Below are positions 1 through 6,960 of a stretch of DNA of 64,000 bases, piece after piece. Below the pieces are notes generated by a model. The model was not told where the DNA came from. It ran no database searches and worked only from the letters and a program-made list of their open reading frames with translations. The DNA comes from a virus. The first letter of the stretch is position 1. Each line of letters begins with the position of its first letter. The position numbers and the translations under genes are program-made. The DNA lies in the IMG/VR virus record IMGVR_UViG_3300035698_035310, positions 124,001 through 188,000 of that record; one strand, 5' to 3'.

Positions 1-92
1 ATGCACAAGAGAAATTTGTCGATAATTTAGATGATATTGAAACAGAAATTCAAGATCACGTTAATGGTGTTTGGGACGATATCGCTGCGTAA
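1..92 (+). CDS. C-terminal end of an unidentified protein (truncated by window edge)
   Basis: An open frame enters at the left edge and stops with TAA at 90-92, giving the last 29 residues of a protein whose start lies outside the window. The tail is acidic (ending NGVWDDIAA) and gives no family clue. The next gene follows after a 26-nt gap carrying an AAGGAG ribosome binding site, so the two are probably co-transcribed. Confidence 0.6.
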   Translation, partial: AQEKFVDNLDDIETEIQDHVNGVWDDIAA

Positions 93-118
93 TTTAATTT
101 TATATAAGGAGAAATAAT

Positions 119-370
119 ATGACTGAAGAACAGAAAAAAGCAGAACAAAAGAAAAACACTACAAATGCTGCCGTAGGTGGTAGTGCAGGAATTGCTGGCG
201 AGGACGTTGTTGATACAATTCTTGGTATCGGCGAAACCGCACTGGATGTAACATTGGATGTGTTATCTGCTGGTACTGAAGTTGCTGGTGATGCATTAGG
301 CGTTGCAGGTGATGTTGCTGAAGGTGCCGCAGAAATCGTTGGTGGCGTGCTTGGCGCAATAGCAGATTAA
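119..370 (+). CDS. small Gly/Ala/Val-rich hypothetical protein
   Basis: 83 residues. A charged Lys/Glu/Gln-rich head of about 15 residues is followed by a low-complexity body of Gly, Ala, Val and Asp with a roughly heptad spacing of hydrophobics. There is no clear transmembrane segment, because acidic residues interrupt the hydrophobic stretches. A strong AAGGAG site sits 7 nt before the ATG. I do not recognise the family. The composition recalls amphipathic helix-forming phage proteins, but no function can be assigned. Confidence 0.75.
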   Translation: MTEEQKKAEQKKNTTNAAVGGSAGIAGEDVVDTILGIGETALDVTLDVLSAGTEVAGDALGVAGDVAEGAAEIVGGVLGAIAD

Positions 371-372
371 TC

Positions 373-591
373 ATGGCTGAACAAAAATTGATTAATGCGC
401 TAGAACGTGAAACCGAAGGGCTACGAATTGATTACATGGATCACTTAAAGGTGCTGACGATGGTTAAAGATAATGACCATGATGGCGTTCGTGACCAACT
501 GTATGATATGGACACATGCCAACGTGATTCAATTTATAGCGAAATAGAACGATATGATACAGTGTTTTTTGAAGCATTAGGAGATATGTAA
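373..591 (+). CDS. hypothetical protein, 72 aa
   Basis: Short, charged, predicted mostly helical protein, unrecognised. It starts 2 nt after the preceding stop. Its final A (591) is shared with the ATG of the ferritin-like gene (TAATG junction), so the two are probably translationally coupled. Confidence 0.7.
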   Translation: MAEQKLINALERETEGLRIDYMDHLKVLTMVKDNDHDGVRDQLYDMDTCQRDSIYSEIERYDTVFFEALGDM

Positions 592-1130
592 TGGATGAAC
601 GTGAATTTACCAAAACGTGGTGGAAAAATTTGTGTGCAGACGAAGATCGATTGATTAAATGGCTCCAGAAACTGCAACATACAGAACGACACGGTTTCTA
701 CGATAATCACGATGCGATAGAACGATTTACTGATCCAATGAAGGATAAAAATGCAATCAAAGTTCTTACACAAACCGCTATTGATGAATGGCGTCATGCC
801 GATTTGTTAGTAGGGTTGATTCATAATCGCGGTCTTGCTATTACCGCACCAGTGAAAAGTTTGTATTGGGACGAAATGGAAAAAGTTATCGTCGACCTTG
901 ATACATGCATGGCTGCATTTCACTTGGCAGAGACACTTGCCGCATGGAGATTTGAAATATTCTATGAATATGAAAATACACCCAATGATGTGAAACAATG
1001 GCTGGAGACAGTTATACCAGATGAACAATATCATGGCAAAATCTTTCGCAAATTAACATCCGAAGATACTATTGCACGAATTAAAATCGAACAGCAACGT
1101 GTCATCGAACTTATGAAATCTAAAAAATAA
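591..1130 (+). CDS. ferritin-like (di-iron four-helix bundle) protein
   Basis: 179 residues, mostly helical. Two ExxH metal-ligand motifs are visible: DEWRHAD near residue 66 and DEQYHGK near residue 143. They are separated by a helix containing HLAETLAAWRFE. This spacing is typical of the ferritin/rubrerythrin-like superfamily, where two Glu/His pairs on helices 2 and 4 bind a di-iron centre. A glutamate on the first helix is less certain. Known members act in iron storage, peroxide reduction or hydroxylation; which applies here cannot be told. Coupled to the preceding gene through TAATG. Confidence 0.6.
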   Translation: MDEREFTKTWWKNLCADEDRLIKWLQKLQHTERHGFYDNHDAIERFTDPMKDKNAIKVLTQTAIDEWRHADLLVGLIHNRGLAITAPVKSLYWDEMEKVIVDLDTCMAAFHLAETLAAWRFEIFYEYENTPNDVKQWLETVIPDEQYHGKIFRKLTSEDTIARIKIEQQRVIELMKSKK

Positions 1131-1141
1131 TGGAGAGACAA

Positions 1142-1240
1142 ATGGGATTAAATCATAGAAACACTTATATCGTGGTGAATATTGATACAGGAATAACATC
1201 TATTCTTGACAATGATGAACAACTACAACAGTTTTTATAA
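1142..1240 (+). CDS. possible 32-aa leader peptide/small ORF
   Basis: An ATG at 1142 with GGAGAG about 7 nt upstream opens a 32-codon frame ending at TAA 1238-1240. It overlaps the start of the following 303-aa gene, which lacks a good ribosome binding site of its own. This small frame may therefore carry ribosomes into the next gene (translational coupling). Product unrecognised. Confidence 0.4.
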   Translation: MGLNHRNTYIVVNIDTGITSILDNDEQLQQFL

Positions 1241-2123
1241 AGATTCAGTAGAATATTATGAAAGTGAAGAAAAATTTAATAGAAATAATGTTGTGATTGC
1301 AGGTGGTAACATCGTTGAATTGAAAACTAGTGTTATCGTTGTTACTCCTAAAAAAGAACCGGTAACACGCGATTCTATGATTGAAGATTTATTAGGTGAC
1401 GCTGGTGTAAAACGCACTCGTATGCGTAATTCTGGTAATGAATTTGTGAAATATACCAAGCTACCCAATGACGATGACATCGATGACGATTTGACAGAAG
1501 AAGATTATATAAATGAATACGATATTGAAACCGTCGCGTATGATAACAAACAACGAATAAGTGGCGTTGACGAGGGATTGCTTTACGGTGGTTCAACCGC
1601 CAAATTGAATAATGAATTAGCCAAATCTATTGTAGATGATATGGACGACACAGGTAATACAACGGATAAACTTGACGAAGTGCTTGATCGCATAGGAAAA
1701 CGCGTTGAAACACCAACCGAAATCAATAAAATGATTGATCCTATTGTCGAAATAGCCGAAGATACAATCAATAAAGTTACCGATGCAGCACGTGAAGGAA
1801 TCGTCAGTGCACTTGATCGTATTTCATCACCCGATTATCCTGATTTCATTAATGAAATAGTCAATAAAAACATTGATCTTGAAATAGAAAATGATGATAC
1901 ATCATTAGGATCAATGCCACGAGCGTCTGATCCCAAACCACAGGTTGACAAATTGGGTGAAATAGACGATACGGAATATTTTAACAGCGATATCATTCGT
2001 GGTGGAGTGCCACAAAAAAATGATACACAAGAGAGTGATGCACCTACACCCGAAGCTGAACGTTTTCATGAAATGCTCCGTAAACGAGATTTCGGAATGG
2101 GCGGTGGTGGTAGTGCTGGATGA
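1212..2123 (+). CDS. acidic hypothetical protein, about 303 aa
   Basis: Strongly acidic, mostly disordered or helical protein with Asp-rich runs, ending in a short Gly-rich tail (GMGGGGSAG). Two adjacent ATGs (1212, 1215) and a TTG at 1206 are possible starts. None has a strong Shine-Dalgarno, suggesting coupling to the 32-aa frame that overlaps it. No recognised domain. The acidic, low-complexity character and Gly tail resemble scaffold-like phage proteins, but this is only an impression. Confidence 0.7.
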   Translation: MMNNYNSFYKDSVEYYESEEKFNRNNVVIAGGNIVELKTSVIVVTPKKEPVTRDSMIEDLLGDAGVKRTRMRNSGNEFVKYTKLPNDDDIDDDLTEEDYINEYDIETVAYDNKQRISGVDEGLLYGGSTAKLNNELAKSIVDDMDDTGNTTDKLDEVLDRIGKRVETPTEINKMIDPIVEIAEDTINKVTDAAREGIVSALDRISSPDYPDFINEIVNKNIDLEIENDDTSLGSMPRASDPKPQVDKLGEIDDTEYFNSDIIRGGVPQKNDTQESDAPTPEAERFHEMLRKRDFGMGGGGSAG

Positions 2124-2340
2124 TGATTCGTTAAAGATAGTTAGAACCGCCGCAAGTGAGGCAGGAGACTATCTGAAGGATGTGTTAGAACCATGTGAAG
2201 GGCATCCTGTGCGAAATGCATACGCACACGTATGGGAGCGCCTTAAACACCATCTAGGCGGGTGTTCATACAAAGACTGTGATAACGACGATGTTCCACT
2301 ATTGTTGGAACTGATTGAAGAAATAAGAAACAAAAAATAG
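2113..2340 (+). CDS. hypothetical protein, 75 aa (GTG start)
   Basis: The GTG at 2113 is chosen because it sits just after the GGCGGTGGTGG stretch encoding the previous protein's Gly tail, which can act as a ribosome binding site. It overlaps the previous stop by 11 nt. Upstream in-frame codons would run deep inside the preceding gene. The product is mixed-charge and helical with three cysteines (EPCEG, GGCSYKDC). Unrecognised. Confidence 0.55.
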   Translation: MLDDDSLKIVRTAASEAGDYLKDVLEPCEGHPVRNAYAHVWERLKHHLGGCSYKDCDNDDVPLLLELIEEIRNKK

Positions 2341-2380
2341 TTGACAGTAAAGGGTTAATGTAGTAGATTATAGATATTAA

Positions 2381-2457
2381 GGGCGTGTATTCCAACCGGT
2401 AGAGAAACGAGACTTAAAATCTCGACAGTGTGGGTTCGAATCCCACCACGCCTACCA
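2381..2457 (+). tRNA. tRNA-Leu(UAA), with an unusually short variable loop
   Basis: A cloverleaf can be folded by hand. Acceptor GGGCGTG pairs with CACGCCT (one G-U). The anticodon stem is CGAGA/TCTCG around the loop CTTAAAA, giving anticodon TAA (reads UUA, Leu). The T arm is GTGGG/CCCAC with loop TTCGAAT. Discriminator A and an encoded CCA follow. The variable loop is only about 5 nt (ACAGT), whereas bacterial leucine tRNAs normally carry a long variable arm. The D stem is weak (TTC/GAA). Confidence 0.85.
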
Positions 2458-2461
2458 CATA

Positions 2462-2539
2462 GCTTCCGTCGTCTAACTGGATAAGGCACCCGACTTCTAA
2501 TCGGGATATTTGTAGGTTCGAGTCCTACCGGGAGCACCA
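2462..2539 (+). tRNA. tRNA-Arg(UCU)
   Basis: Acceptor GCTTCCG pairs with CGGGAGC (one G-U). The anticodon stem CCCGA/TCGGG encloses CTTCTAA, anticodon TCT (reads AGA, Arg). The T arm is GTAGG/CCTAC with TTCGAGT. The 3' CCA is encoded. It lies 4 nt after the tRNA-Leu gene and directly before the end of the HNH endonuclease gene on the other strand. AGA is a codon that AT-rich phages use more than GC-rich hosts, which would explain carrying this tRNA. Confidence 0.92.
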
Positions 2540-2540
2540 A

Positions 2541-3542
2541 TTAAAAAATATTAATATTTTTTAAAAACATATGAAATGAACTGTATTCGATATTAAAATA
2601 TTGTTGAATTTCATTTGGGGTTTTTTTATCTATATGATACATATGGCATAATATATTTATGCTGTTAAGTATATTGCGTTCAGTGTTATATGGATCACCC
2701 AACACAAAATTAAACATTTTGGATAATACTTTTGCTGATATTTTGTTGGGATTATTCCAACCTAGTGCTGGTTTCAATTTGTTATTATATACACGACCTG
2801 TTATAGATGAATATTTAATCGGAGTATATGGATGTTTAATCGCAGAACGTCGATTGATATGTTTTATATTGGCTGTATCGATTTTTTGTTCAAATAAATA
2901 ATTGTCAAATGGTTCATTGTGTTTAGTTGCCCATTTTAAAATATTATCAAATAATATTTCTTTGGATATTGCATTATCTGAACCTTTTAATGAATTAACC
3001 GAATTCATTAAAAATTGACAATTAGCAGGATGTGAAATAATATCAGGATGCATTTTTAAATCAAATCCGCTTTTTACTGAAAACATATGATCATGGCAGA
3101 CGCCATCTTTTTTTGTTAAGGGATTATAAAATCCATGCTTAACATATAAATCATAACCAAGAAATGTATCATAATATTTTTCAATAAATCTAAATGAACA
3201 TAATTGTTTATATCGTTTATATTGCACGCCGTGCGTTGTAGGCAAACCATTACTTTTTATTAATGACGCACGTTGCCGCTGTCTTGATTCGGTTGTGCGT
3301 ATATTATTAGAATGTATACCACCACATTTGGACGAACAAAAAATATTACCATTTTGATGCTTTTCGTATGATATAATAGATTTACATATGGAACATAATT
3401 TTGGATTTTCTTCATATACATTTTTAACTTTAGCACGACTGTATTTTTGTGAACAGGTTTGTGTACAAAATTTGCTATGACGCTTATCTTTTGGTGTAAA
3501 CTCTATTTTACACTGATGGCATATATATTTGTTTGTTGACAT
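2541..3542 (-). CDS. HNH-type homing endonuclease
   Basis: 333 residues. The N-terminus holds two CxxC zinc-finger-like pairs (YICHQCKIEF with FCTQTC, then LCSICKS with FCSSKC), probably DNA-binding. The middle carries an HNH-like core: VCHDHMFSV, then HPANCQFLMNSVNSLKGS, a pattern common in phage HNH endonucleases. The C-terminal third may be a further DNA-binding region. It is transcribed against its neighbours and stops 2 nt from the tRNA-Arg gene, a typical free-standing homing endonuclease position. Start supported by AAGGAT about 8 nt upstream. Confidence 0.75.
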   Translation of the reverse strand: MSTNKYICHQCKIEFTPKDKRHSKFCTQTCSQKYSRAKVKNVYEENPKLCSICKSIISYEKHQNGNIFCSSKCGGIHSNNIRTTESRQRQRASLIKSNGLPTTHGVQYKRYKQLCSFRFIEKYYDTFLGYDLYVKHGFYNPLTKKDGVCHDHMFSVKSGFDLKMHPDIISHPANCQFLMNSVNSLKGSDNAISKEILFDNILKWATKHNEPFDNYLFEQKIDTANIKHINRRSAIKHPYTPIKYSSITGRVYNNKLKPALGWNNPNKISAKVLSKMFNFVLGDPYNTERNILNSINILCHMYHIDKKTPNEIQQYFNIEYSSFHMFLKNINIF

Positions 3543-3646
3543 ATTGGTATCCTTTCGATTATAAATACGATGGCGGTTGGATTTTCCTTTCGGTGTCCTT
3601 GTGATATATATTTCCAGTATGTATCACGCCGCTATTACTATTTATC

Positions 3647-3673
3647 TTGACAAACCTTATTTTCTCCTATAAT
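3647..3673 (+). promoter_or_regulatory. sigma70-like promoter ahead of the FliG/FliM gene run
   Basis: TTGACA at 3647-3652 and TATAAT at 3668-3673, spacer 15 nt (shorter than the 16-17 nt elsewhere in this window). It lies in the 160-nt gap between the divergent HNH gene and the 59-aa gene at 3705. Confidence 0.5.
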
Positions 3674-3704
3674 ATGAACACATCATTATAAAGGGAGAAA
3701 TAAT

Positions 3705-3884
3705 ATGTTTGATATTTTAGAAGATGCATTTGATATTTTAACTGCGCCAATTCGCAACACGGTTGATGTACTTGAAGGATTGTCGGAAGGCGAACTTCGA
3801 ACGCATGCTATTGCGCAACTTGGTTCGAGTGCGGTTGCGGGTTTGGAAGCATATGAAATCATTGAGCTATTGTTGGAAGATTAA
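3705..3884 (+). CDS. hypothetical protein, 59 aa
   Basis: Starts after an AAGGGAG ribosome binding site. The final A of its TAA is the first base of the next ATG. The product is acidic and helical, rich in Leu, Asp and Ala (MFDILEDAFDILTAPIRN...). It resembles in style small phage proteins found near structural genes, but I cannot name a family. First gene of the run that includes the FliG/FliM-like pair. Confidence 0.65.
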   Translation: MFDILEDAFDILTAPIRNTVDVLEGLSEGELRTHAIAQLGSSAVAGLEAYEIIELLLED

Positions 3885-4120
3885 TGGCAAAAGTTATTTT
3901 ACGCGAACCAGTAGATGTAATACGTTGGTGGCCGGGGGGCGACGAAATTGAAAATGTTACCGAGGTTCGTCATACTCAACTAGGATTTATTGGTCATTTG
4001 CAACAAGATGGAAATACGCTCATGGTAAAACCTGGTGATTATGTATTGTCATTTCTTGGAAAGCAAATAATAATGAATGAAGAAATTTTCAAAATCAACT
4101 TTAAAGGTCACAAAGAATGA
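3884..4120 (+). CDS. small phage protein of the PGDW/Y type, 78 aa
   Basis: The centre reads LMVKPGDYVLSFLGKQ and is followed by NEEIFKINF. This resembles a widespread uncharacterised phage family in which a PGD[WY][IV] turn is followed by a C-terminal [VE]xFxxxY/F segment. Function unknown. Overlaps the FliG-like gene by 4 nt, so it is probably co-translated with it. Confidence 0.65.
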   Translation: MAKVILREPVDVIRWWPGGDEIENVTEVRHTQLGFIGHLQQDGNTLMVKPGDYVLSFLGKQIIMNEEIFKINFKGHKE

Positions 4121-4509
4121 ATCAAGATATATGGGATCGATTAGATAAAGTTAGCACATTCAGGCTTACTTCATATTTGAAAAATGAATATCCACAAGTG
4201 GTTGGTGTCATTCTTTTCAATTTGTCTAGGAAAACGGTTGCTGGTGTAATGGATGAATTACCAGAAAATTTTGCTATGGAAGTTGTAATGCGTATGTTGC
4301 GCACGGATGATGTTCGCAAGGAAGTTATTGATATCATTGAAGACACATTACAGGATGAATTTTTTAATAATGTAGTCACTTATGACAATAAAGAAAAATT
4401 TATAGGTGATATGTTCGATGTTATGGTTCATTCTGATCACATGGTAGAACAGCTTGAAGAACGCAATCGTGAAATGGCTGAAAAAGTTAAGGGGTATATG
4501 GACACATGA
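4117..4509 (+). CDS. FliG middle-domain-like protein (flagellar switch domain)
   Basis: 130 residues covering one complete FliG middle (ARM_M) domain. The hallmark FliG block EHPQ is present as EYPQ in LTSYLKNEYPQVVGVILFNL (about residues 13-32). It is followed by MDELPENFAMEVVMRML (FliG: LPEELQ..VLKRIA), VRKEVIDIIEDTLQDEF and a tail MVEQLEERNREMAEKVKGYM that matches the FliG stretch ending near NPELADEIRRRMF. It stops where FliG continues into the linker and torque-generating C-domain, which is absent, as is the N-terminal FliF-binding domain. In cells this domain binds FliM through EHPQ. The FliM-like gene follows with a 4-nt overlap. Likely role: binding host switch proteins (inference). 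Confidence 0.8.
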   Translation: MNQDIWDRLDKVSTFRLTSYLKNEYPQVVGVILFNLSRKTVAGVMDELPENFAMEVVMRMLRTDDVRKEVIDIIEDTLQDEFFNNVVTYDNKEKFIGDMFDVMVHSDHMVEQLEERNREMAEKVKGYMDT

Positions 4510-5024
4510 TTAATCAATCTATGATAGAAGCATTAATACCGACAATGAAGAACACTGCATTTAAAGGTATTTGCACTAATCCAGATATTCAACTTGATAA
4601 TTTGGCACTTATGACATTTGGTGAATATGTTGATACAATACCGCTTCCTGCAATGTGTTGTAAGTTTGATTTTGCTGGATATGCTGCATTTATCATATTT
4701 GATAGTTCATTGATATATTCTATGGTTGATGTTTTATCTGGTGGTCGTCGTGGCACCGCTGCAATGCGAATTGAAGGCAGGGGATATACAACAATTGAAA
4801 AGCGCATTATTAAAGAATTAGTAATGGAATCAATTGTGAATGAGTTATTGTATGAACTCAATATATTATCAAAAGATATATATATGGAAATAGAACATAT
4901 AAGTCTCAGTCCAGATAATATGAGAAAGCAATTATCTGAAAATGAAATGGTTCAAATTGCACGAATGAGAGTAGACTTGGATGACCGTGGTGGTCGTTTC
5001 GAATTATGCGTTGAAGAACATTAA
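4506..5024 (+). CDS. FliM middle-domain-like protein (flagellar switch domain)
   Basis: 172 residues matching the FliM middle domain. TFGEYVDTIPLPAM corresponds to the FliM Y-E-x-F-x-[RS]-S-[IL]-P-x-P block. FIIFDSSLIYSMVDVLSGG corresponds to FELDPSIAFAILDRLLGG, and RRG stands in the GGxG FliG-contact loop. RIEGRGYTTIEKRIIKEL corresponds to REFTxIEQRII. The N-terminal CheY-P-binding peptide is replaced by a different MINQSMIEAL start, and the C-terminal SpoA (FliN-like) domain is missing. In the motor this domain contacts FliG and CheC/FliY-type partners. Translationally coupled to the FliG-like gene. Confidence 0.8.
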   Translation: MINQSMIEALIPTMKNTAFKGICTNPDIQLDNLALMTFGEYVDTIPLPAMCCKFDFAGYAAFIIFDSSLIYSMVDVLSGGRRGTAAMRIEGRGYTTIEKRIIKELVMESIVNELLYELNILSKDIYMEIEHISLSPDNMRKQLSENEMVQIARMRVDLDDRGGRFELCVEEH

Positions 5025-5036
5025 AGGAGAAATAAT

Positions 5037-5813
5037 ATGGGTTGTGACATTCACATATATCCTGAAATATTTAAAGACGGAGTTTGGCAATTATCTGAAC
5101 CGTTAAATCTTGCTGCATGGTGGGATGAACGTATTTTAGATGAAGCAGATGATTATGATGCTCTTGATGAAGAACATAAATCTATGTCGAAAGAGCAAAT
5201 ATTAGAACAATATAAAAACGACACGCGTGTTCAATGGGAAGGGCCGTGGGATTCTAATTATTCACTTAGGGGTAGAAATTATAATTGGTTTTCGATACTT
5301 GCCAATGTTCGCAATGGATATGGATTTGCTGGTGTAGACACTGGTGATAGTTTTGTTCCTATTCATGCACCTAATGAAGAACCACGCGGTCTTCCTGATG
5401 ATGTGTCATCGGATGTTAAAAAACTTTCTGATAGTTGGGATTCCGACGGTCATTCACATTCATATAACACACTGCAAGAATTATTAGATTATGATTGGGA
5501 TGGTCAAACACGGATAACACGTGGTATTGTTAACGTTGAGAATTTCAAAGAATTTAAAGAAAAAGGTGAACCATCAGCATGGGCGGGTGGTGTTTCTAAT
5601 GTAGAAATAGTTTCTAACGAAGTCATGGCACAAATCGCATTAGGAATTTATGGCACACTTGATAGAAATGAAACTAGATATTATACTCATGTAGAATGGA
5701 AAAATACTTATCGTGAAAATGTTGGTGCAAGTTATTTGCAAGGCATTCTTGATGAACTAACAAAATATGGTAAACCAGAAAATGTAAGAATAGTATTTTG
5801 GTTTGACAATTAA
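5037..5813 (+). CDS. conserved phage protein of the MGCDIH type, 258 aa
   Basis: Begins MGCDIHIYPEIF, the start of a widespread phage protein family that usually carries MGCDIH plus a later RNY...F...A.VRNG block. Here RGRNYNWFSILANVRNGYGF (about residues 78-97) and PRGLPDDVS are present. The family has no established function; Cys, Asp and His near the N-terminus could bind metal. Strong AAGGAG site 7 nt before the ATG. Confidence 0.8.
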   Translation: MGCDIHIYPEIFKDGVWQLSEPLNLAAWWDERILDEADDYDALDEEHKSMSKEQILEQYKNDTRVQWEGPWDSNYSLRGRNYNWFSILANVRNGYGFAGVDTGDSFVPIHAPNEEPRGLPDDVSSDVKKLSDSWDSDGHSHSYNTLQELLDYDWDGQTRITRGIVNVENFKEFKEKGEPSAWAGGVSNVEIVSNEVMAQIALGIYGTLDRNETRYYTHVEWKNTYRENVGASYLQGILDELTKYGKPENVRIVFWFDN

Positions 5814-5821
5814 GGAGATCA

Positions 5822-6037
5822 ATGATGAAACACAATCTTCGGCATATAAATGATGCCCCTATAGATAAACCATTTATTGCATATAAAACGGATGGCGATA
5901 CTGTTATAGCAAAATATGGAGATAGCAATCAACCAGATAATTTACCTTGGGTTAGCGAAAGTCGTGGTTTTGGTAATGAAGATTTTATTGCTTGGCAACC
6001 GCTGCCTGATCTATACATGAATCGTGGTGATTTGTAA
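5822..6037 (+). CDS. DUF551-like small protein
   Basis: 71 residues with the DUF551 pattern: an INDAPIDKPFIAY start, a central IAKYGD strand and an end that reads FIAWQPLPDL (family: TxWMPLPxPP). DUF551 proteins are common in phages and have no known function. ATGATG start with AAGGAG upstream. Its final A overlaps the next ATG. Confidence 0.6.
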   Translation: MMKHNLRHINDAPIDKPFIAYKTDGDTVIAKYGDSNQPDNLPWVSESRGFGNEDFIAWQPLPDLYMNRGDL

Positions 6038-6474
6038 TGCCACATGACAAAATTATAAAAGCGCGTGAAGAAATGCGCAAATCATATGGTTTTTATGGAA
6101 AACTATTAGATGTGTTTGATATACACGCAACTGGCAATGATGAACAACCTGTTTCGACCATTGCTATATATGATAATATTATAGAGTATAATCCTGATTT
6201 TATAAATGATTTAGAACATGATCAAATTATATTTGCTTTGGCGCATGTTATATTGCTTATGATATTCAAATGCAATGAACGTCGTGGTGATCGTGATCGG
6301 TTAATATGGAACAGTGCGTGCAATTATTCAATTAACAATATACTTGTTAAACAAAACATAGGTCGCAAGACTAATGAATGCTTGCTATCTGATGATTATG
6401 ATGATATGATAATTGAACAAATTTACGAAGATTTAATATCAAAAGGATTCAATTATGGGCAAGGTAAAAAATAA
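6037..6474 (+). CDS. degenerate metallopeptidase-like protein (DUF2201 N-terminal type)
   Basis: 145 residues. The layout follows the DUF2201 N-terminal putative metallopeptidase domain: an IAIYDNIIEYNPDFI strand pair, then FALAHVILLMIFKCNERRG, then LIWNSACNYSINNIL (family: LAHEVLHVALRHxxRxG and WNIACDYAINxxL). The zinc-binding HExxH is broken here: HVILL has lost both the Glu and the second His. The fold is probably kept but catalysis lost. Full cellular versions carry a C-terminal VWA domain, absent here. Confidence 0.6.
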   Translation: MPHDKIIKAREEMRKSYGFYGKLLDVFDIHATGNDEQPVSTIAIYDNIIEYNPDFINDLEHDQIIFALAHVILLMIFKCNERRGDRDRLIWNSACNYSINNILVKQNIGRKTNECLLSDDYDDMIIEQIYEDLISKGFNYGQGKK

Positions 6475-6502
6475 TAATTGAATATATTATAGAAAGGACT
6501 TT

Positions 6503-6946
6503 ATGATGGGTAAATCCATTTCACAAAACCGCAAAGTGCGCCATAACTATACCATTGATGATGAGTATGAAGCGGGTATTGTATTACAGGGCAACGAAGT
6601 AAAAAGTTTGGCTGTTGGACAGTGCAGCATTGCTGAATCGTATGTTACCATTGAAGGCAATGAAGCATTTTTGGTTAATGCGCATATTGATCCATATGAT
6701 TTAGGTTCTAAGTTTGTGGCACAAGAGCCACGACGTCGGCGCAAATTATTGTTGCATAAACGCGAGATAAAGAATTTGCTTGTCAAATCGCAACAAGGGG
6801 GTTATACTATAGTTGCATTATCGATGTACTTCAATGACACGGGCAAGGTAAAACTTAAAATTGCCACTGCCAGAGGAAAGAAGAACTACGATAAGCGTGC
6901 CACGGAGAAGCAACGTGATTGGGATCGTGATAAGCGCAATTTATAG
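6503..6946 (+). CDS. smpB: SsrA (tmRNA)-binding protein SmpB
   Basis: 146-147 residues. Clear SmpB signatures: ISQNRKVRHNYTIDDEYEAG, then GNEVKSL (family: G[TS]EVKSLR), the NAHI segment, RRRRKLLLHKREI and the tail KKNYDKRATEKQRDWDRD. SmpB carries tmRNA to stalled ribosomes, leading to tagging of the nascent peptide and ribosome rescue. The C-terminal tail, which acts in the empty mRNA channel, is a few residues shorter than in E. coli. No tmRNA gene is seen in the window. Two ATGs (6503, 6506) are equally possible starts after GAAAGGA. Confidence 0.93.
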   Translation: MMGKSISQNRKVRHNYTIDDEYEAGIVLQGNEVKSLAVGQCSIAESYVTIEGNEAFLVNAHIDPYDLGSKFVAQEPRRRRKLLLHKREIKNLLVKSQQGGYTIVALSMYFNDTGKVKLKIATARGKKNYDKRATEKQRDWDRDKRNL

Positions 6947-6960
6947 GAAAGGTTAATACA

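Noticed and set aside
1229-1241. Possible programmed +1 frameshift joining the 32-aa frame to the 303-aa gene
   Set aside because: The downstream gene has its own ATGs and no homologous extension is visible; simple overlap and coupling explain it.
2415-2417. The first tRNA as an ochre suppressor
   Set aside because: With U33 in place, the anticodon is 5'-UAA-3', which reads UUA (Leu), not the stop codon UAA.
3763-3951. 62-codon plus-strand frame before the FliG-like gene
   Set aside because: Out-of-frame shadow of the 59-aa gene at 3705 and the 78-aa gene at 3884, both of which have better starts and junctions.
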